From contig JAKSXM010000137.1 of NCBI GenBank assembly GCA_022575985.1, positions 16,262,001-16,326,000 on the forward strand: a DNA stretch of 64,000 nucleotides. The letters run 5' to 3'. The DNA comes from Anagrus nilaparvatae. Lineage: Eukaryota > Arthropoda > Insecta > Hymenoptera > Mymaridae. A model generated the notes under the pieces. That model was not told the DNA's origin, did not search any database, and was given only the letters and a program-made list of their open reading frames with translations. Within the stretch, counting starts at the first letter, position 1. The number at the start of each line of letters is the position of its first letter. This document shows positions 22,158 through 31,637 of the stretch, in pieces. Position numbers and translations under genes: made by a program.

Positions 22158-25034
22158 GAATCATCAGGAAGTAATCCCGCTGCTACGCCAGCTACAATAC
22201 ATCCCACATCTCTCTCACCCCATTTACCCAAATCCCATCCTCTTAAAATATGTCATTTTAATGCCAGCTCCCTCTGCAAACCCAAAAGATTAGACTTCTG
22301 CAGAGCAGAACTTCTCCCTTTCTCGTTTGACATCATAGCAGTGTCTGAAACCTGGCTTCATCCAGCTTTCACTGACTCAATGGCTGAAATCAAGGGCTAT
22401 ACCCTAGTAAGAAATGACAGACAAGGTAGAAGTTCTGGTGGAGTCGCCCTATACATCAAATCCAATCTCTCCTATAAAGTTCTAGCAGCTAGTAAAGACA
22501 CAGGAATTGACAAACTACCGGAATATCTAATATGTGAGGTCTCCTTCTCAAAAACCCAAATCTTAGTCGCGATCGTCTATCGACCTCCCGACCATCAGCT
22601 CTCATACAACATCGATTTTCTAGATATAATATCGAATCTTTCCTCAAATTACAGCAGTAAAGTTATCCTTGGGGATTTTAATGTAAACATGTCTTATTTT
22701 CATAGACAATCCATCCAACTCTACGATTTTCTCATAGCAAACAACTTATACCTCCTCCCCCATGGTGATACTCATCATGGCCCGTTCTCTAATTCTTTCA
22801 TAGACCTCATAATAACAGATGAAAATGAAAAAATTCTTTCAATAGATAAAAAACTTTTTATCAATAGTCACTACCTCACCCAAGCAACTATAGATATTTT
22901 CACTTCAAATTCTCCCGAAACAAACATCTCCTTTAGAAATATAAAGAACATTAACCCCGAGGAATTTACTATTCGTCTGCGTAAATTTGACTGGAAGTTC
23001 GCCTTTGTGAGTAGGGACATCGATCACATCTGGGACACCACTTCCAAAAATATCATCTCAGTTCTTGATTCAGTAGCTCCCATGAAAAACTACAAAATAA
23101 CCAAAAAATCCCTTCCCTGGTTATCCCCTGAGTTAAAACAGGAATCTTTACACCTAGACTACCTCTATAGAAGATACAAGCGCAAACGCATCCAGCCTCG
23201 TCTGGATGAATATCGTAACTTCAGAGATGCCCTAAATGACAAAATCTCCGCGGAAAAAATAAAATTTTTCTCCAACAAACTATCCACAAACAATCCCCCT
23301 GCCACAATCTGGAACGAACTAGAGCACCTTGGCCTTACCTCTCCCTCTACAGCTACAAAACCCCGTTTTACCCCTGATCAGCATAATAATTACTTCTTAT
23401 CTACTCAAAATTCCGATCCCTCACTTAAACCTAATAATATTTCAGCTAATCTAAACCGACCCTCTTTCAAGTTCTCCAACATCACCATGGATGATCTAAA
23501 CTGGGCCTTCAAGCAATTCTCAACAAAATCCAAAGGTCCTGATGGTATCTCCCTTGAAGTGCTCAAACTCTGCCTCCCAGCCTTATCAAAAGTCTTTATT
23601 TCCCTTTTCAATAAATCTATTATCTTAAATAAATTCCCAACAGCCTGGAAACACAGTCATATTATACCGATAAACAAAATATCTAATCCCCTTTCCCTGA
23701 GTGATTACAGACCGGTTTCTCTTCTGTCAATTTTATCCAAAATTTTTGAGAAAATTCTACATAATCAACTCTCGCAATATTTAACCCAATATAAAATACT
23801 TGACCCTTATCAATCCGGTTTTCAAAAAATACATAGTACTCAAGCCCTAATGACAAACCTTGTGGACGACATCTGCAGAGGGTATCATGATGGGAACCTC
23901 ACAATCTTACTAATGTTAGACTTTTCCAAAGCTTTCGACCGAGTGTCCCATGAACTTCTTCTGTCCAAGCTACTTAGTCTTGGTTTTTCCAAAAACACAG
24001 TAGACTGGTTTTCGAGTTATCTTTCCGACAGAACCCAATCTGTTATAGTAGATGAAAAAATCTCTACAGCTAAAGCAGTTAGAAGCGGTGTTCCACAAGG
24101 CTCAGTATTGGGTCCCCTTTTGTTCCTAATTTACATGAACGACATCGGCTCGCACATTTTATACTCCAAAAGACTAGTTTTTGCTGATGACCTACAAATA
24201 TATTTGCAAGTCCCTAAAAAAGACTATAATCTTGGCATTTCTTTGTTACAAAATGATCTAAGAGGCATTGAAACCTGGTCATCACAAAACAATTTCTATC
24301 TCAACAAAGAAAAAACAAATTTTATTATTTTTGGAGATAAATCTCTCGATCTCTACACAAACAATGCCTCCTTTTACTTCAGTGGTACACACATCCCCTT
24401 ATCCAAGTCAGTAAAAAATCTTGGCTTTTTCCTGGACCACGACATGAGTTGGAATACTCAAATAAATCACATGTCCAAATCTATAAATTATGTGCTCTAC
24501 AGATTGAGATACTTCAAAGATTTTATCACCCCCCTACTCCGGAAACGTTTAGTCACTTCTTTAATTTTTCCCTTTTTTGATTATGGAGCTTTTCCCATGG
24601 GTAAGCTCCTAGGGTACAAATACGATCGTCTACAAAAGCTTCAAAATGCTACAGTCAGATATGTGTCCGACATTCGTTTCCCAAACAGAACCTCCCCTGC
24701 TAGACTCCAACTAGGGTGGCTAAATGTCAGACTGCGCCAAAAATACCTAAGCGCCGTCTACATTTACAATACCCTAAGCAATAATCTTCCCTCCTACCTA
24801 AAGGATAAAATTAATATTTATATTCCTTCTAGAGATCTCCGTCCTCACCTACGTCCTCACCTCAAAGTCCCAACTTCCAAATGTACTCCATATAATAATT
24901 CCTCCTTAGTCTATATGCTAGACTTCTGGAACACTCTCCCCGAACATATCCGCCTTGCTCCTACCATAGATTCATTTAAGCATAACATTTACCAATATCT
25001 TTTGCAACAAGACTCCTCCTCCTCTCTTTCATAA
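22158..25034 (+). CDS. LINE endonuclease/reverse transcriptase polyprotein
   Basis: This frame of 958 codons encodes the replication protein of the retrotransposon, which nicks target DNA and reverse-transcribes the element RNA in place. The endonuclease spans about residues 30-240: Asn near 35 (NASSL), the catalytic Glu in SETWL near 64, GDFNVN near 172, FIDLIIT, and a final His in NSHYL, where most relatives have SDH. The reverse transcriptase shows LDFSKAFDR (about 588), SGVPQGSVLGP (about 643) and FADD (about 675). The endonuclease begins well before the first in-frame ATG (22380), so initiation must lie upstream. The same frame continues upstream across a single TAG at 22155-22157. No frameshift or internal stop was seen inside, so the protein may still be functional. 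Confidence 0.92.
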   Translation, partial: ESSGSNPAATPATIHPTSLSPHLPKSHPLKICHFNASSLCKPKRLDFCRAELLPFSFDIIAVSETWLHPAFTDSMAEIKGYTLVRNDRQGRSSGGVALYIKSNLSYKVLAASKDTGIDKLPEYLICEVSFSKTQILVAIVYRPPDHQLSYNIDFLDIISNLSSNYSSKVILGDFNVNMSYFHRQSIQLYDFLIANNLYLLPHGDTHHGPFSNSFIDLIITDENEKILSIDKKLFINSHYLTQATIDIFTSNSPETNISFRNIKNINPEEFTIRLRKFDWKFAFVSRDIDHIWDTTSKNIISVLDSVAPMKNYKITKKSLPWLSPELKQESLHLDYLYRRYKRKRIQPRLDEYRNFRDALNDKISAEKIKFFSNKLSTNNPPATIWNELEHLGLTSPSTATKPRFTPDQHNNYFLSTQNSDPSLKPNNISANLNRPSFKFSNITMDDLNWAFKQFSTKSKGPDGISLEVLKLCLPALSKVFISLFNKSIILNKFPTAWKHSHIIPINKISNPLSLSDYRPVSLLSILSKIFEKILHNQLSQYLTQYKILDPYQSGFQKIHSTQALMTNLVDDICRGYHDGNLTILLMLDFSKAFDRVSHELLLSKLLSLGFSKNTVDWFSSYLSDRTQSVIVDEKISTAKAVRSGVPQGSVLGPLLFLIYMNDIGSHILYSKRLVFADDLQIYLQVPKKDYNLGISLLQNDLRGIETWSSQNNFYLNKEKTNFIIFGDKSLDLYTNNASFYFSGTHIPLSKSVKNLGFFLDHDMSWNTQINHMSKSINYVLYRLRYFKDFITPLLRKRLVTSLIFPFFDYGAFPMGKLLGYKYDRLQKLQNATVRYVSDIRFPNRTSPARLQLGWLNVRLRQKYLSAVYIYNTLSNNLPSYLKDKINIYIPSRDLRPHLRPHLKVPTSKCTPYNNSSLVYMLDFWNTLPEHIRLAPTIDSFKHNIYQYLLQQDSSSSLS

Positions 25035-25403
25035 AGTTTCATAAAAATTTCAGTAAATTTTCCACCCATTTTTAGATTACTTCCTACCTCTCCTACCTCC
25101 CCTTCACCAGTATTCCCCATTTAATTTAATTTTCCTATATGCCAAGTGTTATACAAAATAAATAAAAATTTACTTTTCTCTAAATATTTCATAAACTTAT
25201 AAATTTAAAAAATCATATTATTTTAATAAATCATTTACATAAATGTTAATTAGTTTTAAAATTTATTTTTATTTTTTGTTTTATATTTTGCTTTAAATTT
25301 TAAACTTAAATATTGTAAATTAACGTGCTCGCACAATTAGTTCTATATACTTTTATTTCTGTATACCAAAAATTTTGTACAATTATGTATAAATAAAACT
25401 ATT

Positions 25404-25422
25404 AATCAATCAATCAATCAAA
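25404..25422 (+). repeat. AATC tandem 3' tail of the LINE
   Basis: Four AATC units follow AATAAAACTATT. Short tandem tails instead of poly-A are known from CR1-like and related LINE clades. Confidence 0.8.
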
Positions 25423-28400
25423 AGAATATACAATATTCTTCACTGAGTAACGATCTTATACTAATCTTTGAGCTTTTAAAAAATTTTACAAGTGCTATTT
25501 TTTTATACGAAGGAACATAATATAAACAAAATATAAAGTTTGTAACTCTAACGTACATTTTTAATGACTATTTTTTAATATGAAACTTATTACTCATTAT
25601 TAAATACTCTGAATCTATAAATTTTCAAAATAATTTATTTGTCGGTCCCTAAACTCTTCTATATGATTTTTAACATATATCTAAATGTTCAAGTGCTTTC
25701 GGTTTAAAAAATGTTTTATTTAATTTTTATTATTTCCGTTTTCTTATTATTCTACTCCTTCTGTTTAACCCCAGTCTATTTTTATAACAAAACATTCGTT
25801 TTTTAATCTTTTTGCTCTTTATTATGCATTCGTAACTAAAATATTATCAATCAAGAATCGTATTCTCGATCGTATTAGATTTTTTTCCCTTGGACCCCTC
25901 AGTTCAACTAGGGCCCACATTAAATTAAAGTCTGGTTTCCATTGTGAATCCTCTCAAAAATTCTGCGAAATAGAATGAATTTAGCTGATACCTAGTGGAA
26001 ACTTCTTAGGAAGACCTAAGGAAAAAGTCTCCTAAAAAAAAATTCCCGATTTTTAAATGGGGCAAAAAACACCCTCAATCTCTCCCCATTGATTCAAAAA
26101 ATTAAAAGTAACCTAGTAGATATTTTTGTTCACTAAATCCGAATCTGACATCAAAAACCAAGTTAGAGCAAAATTTAATATTTCTCAAAAAGTTTTTTTT
26201 TTAATTTTTATTAGATTTGGTTTTGGGTTTATTTTCACCTTTTCACCCCTAAAATTTAATAATTCTCAAAAACAGATTTTTTTTAATTTTTATTGGATCT
26301 CGTAAGTATTTTGGGCCGCTAAATCAGAATCTGACCTCAAAAACCAAGTTACAGGGGTGTATCACTCTTATTTTCAACACTTAAAATTTAATATTTCTTA
26401 AAAACTGGCCCCAAATATCTACTAGAACACTTAACAATTGCAAAAAAAATTATATTTAATTGTTTTGGATCAATATGGGGGGACGGGTAGAGGGCGTTTT
26501 TCGCACCATTTAAAAATCGGGAATTTTTTTTTACGAGACTTTTTCCTTAGGTCTTACTGAGAAGATTCCACTAGGTTTCAGCTAAATTCATCCATCATTT
26601 TCGTAGAAATTTCAGCGTTGAACTTTTTTTTTACCTAGACGCCTTGACTATTAATAATAAAATAAACTCTACATATTATAGTTAGAAAAAAATAAATTTT
26701 AAATTGTTTCATAACATCTATTGAATCCATTCATTTTAATCAAATGAAACCAAAACTAAAATTTGATACACCTTCGTTTCCATTTTCAATTTTTAAATAA
26801 AACTCTAAATTAAGGGTTAAAATTATTTAAAAACAATCCAATAATATTAAGTTACACATAAAAGTATAATAATTTGTATAAATGAACTTCTATATAAACA
26901 AAATAAAAATAAAACTTATATTCACAAGATCATTAAATAAGATCAATCGAGATGAAGATTATTAATTATCTTAACCGAATACATATTTTACCTTTTTAAA
27001 TTCTCATATTAAACACGTGCATACAAAAAAAAAATAAAATCCAAAAGTATACACATCTCCGACAAACAAATCATACATAATTAAAGAAGAAAGCAAAACT
27101 ATATAACATTAAAAAAAATGAAATGTCCAAAATGAGCAACAAAAAAATACGTTGTATACAACTATATATGTATATATGAAAAATTACCAAAACTAAATAA
27201 CGGACAATCTTTCTTATATATATAAATTTTTACGCTCGTCATCTAGATAAATCACAAGCAACCCGCACAATTATCATCTGTACTGGGTAATTTGCCAAAG
27301 ATTAACACTTTTTTTAACCCATTCCTTTATATATACAATGTATACGACTTTTTTATTTCATCCTTTTCTTTTACAAAGAACTTGTTATTTTTTTATTTAT
27401 TTTTTTTGTTAACTTGTTCTTTTATATAAATCAAGCTCTTCTATATATGTATAGGTACTGTAAAATGTTTATCCATCCCTAGTGAATTAATGGAACCATA
27501 TATCGTAACTTGGATTCATATATATTATGGTATTGCAAGAACGATCTCAATTAAACGGGTTTCTCTCTTTTTTTTTTTATCGAATATTATCCAAGTTATA
27601 TATGACACTGGGGGGTCCCAAAAGATAGTATACAATATTATTTTCCATATATGAATTTAATATAAATTACGTCAATGTATGTGAATTCGGAAGTGACAAA
27701 GAAAGTTGACTTGAAAAATCATGCTTATGTAGAAATTTATTTACTTTTTGAGATTATGTTGATTCTGAAAGTAATGTATTCATTTTGGTATTCTATATAT
27801 ACCTGAGGTTGCATGCTTGGTTAAATCATAAAATTTTTTTTGAAAGGTTTATTAGATTGAGTGTAAGGGAATCAAACTATATATAATTGTATATATGACC
27901 CTCTTGAGTGACAATCATATTTATTTTGATTAACACTTTTGTTATTTAAGTTTGTTTAGTGGCTTTTTTTTTGTTGGATTATGTTAATATTTCTTAATTT
28001 ATCATTTTAAATTTTTTATGTCAATATTTTTATAAAGAATTATCATATGTTTAAAATTTTTTTTTTATTCGGATTTAAGTTAATAGAGAGCAAAAAAATT
28101 AAATGATTTATTTATGTTAATTATTTATGATAAAAAATTTATTAACGTTTAATAATTATGCATTAAAATAAATATGAGTTTTTGTATATTTTTTTTTTGG
28201 TAAATATTTTTTTTGTTGCTTTTTTTTTTAAACAAGAATCATCAATTTTCTTGATTTCTCATTTGTTACTTTAAATTAATCAAAAACGTTTTCAAAAGAA
28301 CCAGACTGGTTATTTAAAAATTTTTGCGTGATGCCTTTGACGCCTTTAAAACTTTTTAAAAAAAGTTGAAAAAATGAAAAATTATTTAAATTGACATAGA

Positions 28401-29027
28401 AAAAAACTACAAAGTTAATATGAACGATTGCTTAAAATTTGATATGCTTCCATGTAAGTTTTTTTTTTTTTACAAAAGAGGTAGTTAAAATGAATTTTTT
28501 TTTTTTTTTTTACTTTTTTTAAGTCGTTAGCAAAACTCTAATCTGTTGACGCATATATGCGATATAAATATATGTTATTTTTTAACATGTTATATGAGGT
28601 GCAGATTTTAAATGAACTTTAATGACGTCCAGCAGTCAAAAACATCATTTTTCAAAAAATTGTGTGAGAAATTTTAAAATTTTGAAAGCAGAGATTAGCG
28701 AATATGAATAATTTTGACCACTTTTTTCATATTCCTTATAGAAAGTTTAAAAAAATTTAGGAACATGATTATTGATGTTATTTTTTGCAAAGCGAAAACT
28801 TTTTATTTGATATGATTATATATAAAATGCTCATACACTTTGCTTCTTCAATATTCCATAGAGCAAGAAAATATTTAATTTTTTTGATACTATGTCTATG
28901 ATGCTGTAAGTCTATGAGGGCTCCCGTCTATGATGCTGTAAAAGGATTACCTTTAATCTTTTATATAATACCAGATAATACCCACAAATAAGATTAGTAA
29001 AAGTGGGATCTACCTCCAACAAGGACC
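25423..29027. other. AT-rich intergenic region with one foldback
   Basis: Apart from the foldback at 25955-26625, only A/T-rich and TA-repeat sequence is seen (for example 27150-27250 and 27430-27900). No gene can be supported. Confidence 0.5.
25955..26625. repeat. Foldback element with about 140-bp arms
   Basis: GAATTTAGCTGATACCTAGT, GACCTAAGGAAAAAGTCTC and ATTCCCGATTTTTAAATGG in the left arm reappear inverted between 26460 and 26605. The loop holds directly repeated segments ending in AAAACCAAGTTA. No coding capacity is seen. Confidence 0.72.
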
Positions 29028-29363
29028 AAATTGGCCTGAAGGGTTGCACAAATCAGTTCAAACTATTTTTTCCCGAATGTACAGCCAATTTTAACTTCTC
29101 AGGCCAAATCTTTAATTTTTGGCAGCCGTTTTTGTGTCTTTGGCCTATTTTGTTAAATTTACTCAAAATATTCTAATTTTTACTGCCATTTGGTGGTTAA
29201 AAATTATTTTTTGCTATTTTTTTCCGAAAGTACAACTACCTCTCTCAACCAATTTTAGCTTTTTAGGTCAAATCCTTGATTTTGGCCTATTTTGGTTAAT
29301 TGACTCAAAACATTCTTAGTTTTCTTGTCAAATTATTATTTTGCGGTGAGAAATATTTTCCTC

Positions 29364-29550
29364 CTAGGTACTTATAGGAAATTTACGCAAAATTTGATTT
29401 CATGGTTCCAAATTTTATTTGGACTGAGCAAGCGCGAGAAATCATGTTTGTCATTTTTTATTTAAGCTGAAAGGTGTATTGAAAAATGTAATTCCAAATC
29501 AAATTTTGTACCTGGTAATCAAATTCTGCGGTAAACCTATAAGTACCTAG
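29364..29550. repeat. Nested element with CTAGGTACTTATAGG ends
   Basis: CTAGGTACTTATAGG at the left is matched by CCTATAAGTACCTAG at the right, 187 bases in total. No target duplication was assigned. Confidence 0.72.
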
Positions 29551-29558
29551 AAAGAATA

Positions 29559-29795
29559 GTATATTACGACCCATGGCCAGAAAAATAAAGAATGGCCCAA
29601 ATCGCACGTAAAATACCTTCCGAGGCGAAGCCGAGGATGGTAAACTGCGATTTGGGGCATTCTTTTTTTATGGCCCAGGGTCGTATACGATTTTTCTGCA
29701 TCAGTGGCGAGAAAACACGACTTTGCCGGACGCGTAGCGGCCGGAAAATACGTGCTTTCTGGCCGCTGACCAGAAGAATATTTTTCACAGCAAAA
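29559..29795 (+). repeat. Family W double-hairpin element, copy 2
   Basis: The first hairpin runs from TATTACGACCCATGGCCAG through AATGGCCCAAATCGCACGT, a GAGGCGAAGCCGAGG core and GCGATTTGGGGCATTC, closing in GGCCCAGGGTCGTATA. The second runs from TTTTTCTGCATCAGTGGCG through GCCGGACGCGTAGCGGCC to GGCCGCTGACCAGAAGAAT. Both are GC-rich islands. Open frames on both strands here result from the symmetry and are not genes. Confidence 0.8.
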
Positions 29796-29966
29796 TAAGC
29801 ATTTGACAGGGAAAATAACAATATTTTGAGTCGATTAACCAGAATAGGCCAAAAATCAAGGATTTGACATGAAAAGTTAAAATTAGTTGAAGGTACTTAT
29901 TTTTTTTTGTACTTTCCGAAAAAAATAGTTTAGACCGATTTCTGCGACCCTTTCATCCAACTTAAG

Positions 29967-31637
29967 CTCAGTTGAGGTAGAATTCGATAAATATTGAAAT
30001 TGCAAATAGTTTATGTAGTAATTACAATAATTTTTATTAGACACTCAATTATTTTTTTCAAATAAAAAAAATTCAAAACTTTTTGTTTTTTAATTTTACG
30101 ATGCATTTAAATTACTTTCATAGTGTTAAATTTAATTTTATTCATGTAAGTTATATTCATGATAATTACTTTTAAATTAGGTTTGTATAAAAAATTAAAG
30201 AGTTTTTTTTCTTGGCATACAAAATTTCGCTCATCATATAATACGATGGTGTTAACTATTCAGTTATTTTATTATAATGTAAAAAACCCTTCTTTTTTTT
30301 AAAGATTATAAACACAAAGCTGAGCTGACTAAATTTTGATTTTACTAAAGTGTATATACCCATATGAAAATAAAAAATTATGAAACTTTGACCATCAAAT
30401 CCTTAGGGTTCCATTTCACGGTATATTACTTCGTATCTTTTTGTACATAAGTTAACGAGGTTTTATTATTTATTTTTTTCTTTTTCAAACTACAAAGATC
30501 TTCTAAAGAAATGTCCATTAGTATTCAGTAGCTATTTTCGCCTTTATGGATGAGATTGCTTAACAAATGAACTATTCAATTTTATAGGAACATTTTTTTT
30601 TCAGTTTTAAAAGGTATGATGATTTTTAATAATATTATTCAAAAAAAGGTACGTGGAAAAAAAATTAATTGGTTTACTTTTTATAATATTTTTAGACTGT
30701 AAAAAATTTTTTTTTTTTCAGTAGCATTTTTTATAAAAAATATTCTTATTCTTTATTGGCGTATTAAAAAAAAAAGCCTTACAGGATTCAATTTTAAATG
30801 CGTACTTCTATCGTTTTTATTGTGAATAAAATTAGCTACCAATTTAGGAAATATAAAAAATAATCAATTTTTCGTAAATATTTTCTATTTATAATTTTTA
30901 ACCCCTACTGGTTACCATTATTAATAATTTTTACGTGATTGCGTGTACTATAGCTGAATTCAGGAAGCACAAAAGTTCAAATTAAAACAGTAAAACAAAT
31001 TTGTGCAGTAAGCTATTGTATCGCTCACGACAATGAACTTGTACTTTGACTTTAATAAAAAGCACTTTATGTTATATCGATCGTAACCATTAACAATAAG
31101 TGTAACATAAAAAGTTAACATTTATTATACAAACTACATTTTTTAAAATAATTTTTAATATCTGGTAATCTTATCTTTGAAATATACAAAATTTAAATAA
31201 AATGATTCAAAAATTAATAAGTTTCATAAAATAGTGAAATGTTTTTATAACAAAAGACTTTCGATTTTCTTTTTAATGTAAACTATTATGATATCGATAA
31301 AAATCAGCTGATGTATATTAAAAGTATAGAATAACACACAGGTGGATTGTAATATTCTTACAGGTGACAATATCGCGCAAGTGCAAAATTAAAAAAATAT
31401 TGAGGGTCAAGTAATATAGAAATGAATATTTAATATTATTTTATTAGTTTAATCATGTGGTTGTATTAGTTTTAAAATTTAAATGATTTTTATTGATAAT
31501 TTTTACATTTAATATGGTGAAGTATAAATAATTTTAGTGTTTATTAAATTTTTGTAATCGATATTTTATGTTGTATTAATATTAATTGAATTATTTTTTT
31601 AAATGGAAAATTTAAAGACATTTTATAAGAACTAAAA
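29967..31637. other. Intergenic stretch upstream of the first CTL-like gene
   Basis: No gene is seen. The only notable sequence is the motif at 31362-31387, which is shared with the upstream region of the second CTL-like gene. Confidence 0.5.
31362..31387 (+). promoter_or_regulatory. Motif shared upstream of both CTL-like genes (copy 1)
   Basis: AGGTGACAATATCGCGCAAG lies about 250 bases before the start codon. A near match, AGGTGAATATCGCGCAAGTC, lies about 440 bases before the second gene. It is the only CG-rich word in the area. It could mark a promoter or a 5' untranslated exon, but the role is inferred from position only. Confidence 0.4.

Larger units (their letters stand above)
22050..25422 (+). 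mobile_element. Non-LTR retrotransposon (LINE), 5' truncated
   Basis: A shift to C-rich, A/T-poorer sequence near 22050 marks the probable 5' edge. The 3' end is four AATC units (25404-25419) that follow a 370-base untranslated tail. The element has an apurinic-like endonuclease and a reverse transcriptase, no RNase H, and a C-terminal domain containing DFWNTLPEHI. With the short tandem tail this suits the CR1/Daphne/jockey group rather than R1 or I, but that choice is inference. No target duplication was evident. The single long frame indicates a recent insertion. Confidence 0.88.
29028..29966. repeat. Foldback element carrying two nested elements
   Basis: The outer arms pair near both ends. 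AAACTATTTTTT, GGCCTATTTTGGTTAATTGA and CAAATCCTTGATTTTGG on the left have inverse partners at 29820-29945. The middle is occupied by a smaller element (29364-29550) and a family W hairpin (29559-29795), which implies at least three successive insertions. Confidence 0.72.

Noticed and set aside
29564..29821. Open frames of 68-85 codons on opposite strands
   Set aside because: Both coincide with the family W double hairpin, and similar frames occur in its other copies (6239-6502, 61502-61726). They are an effect of the repeat.
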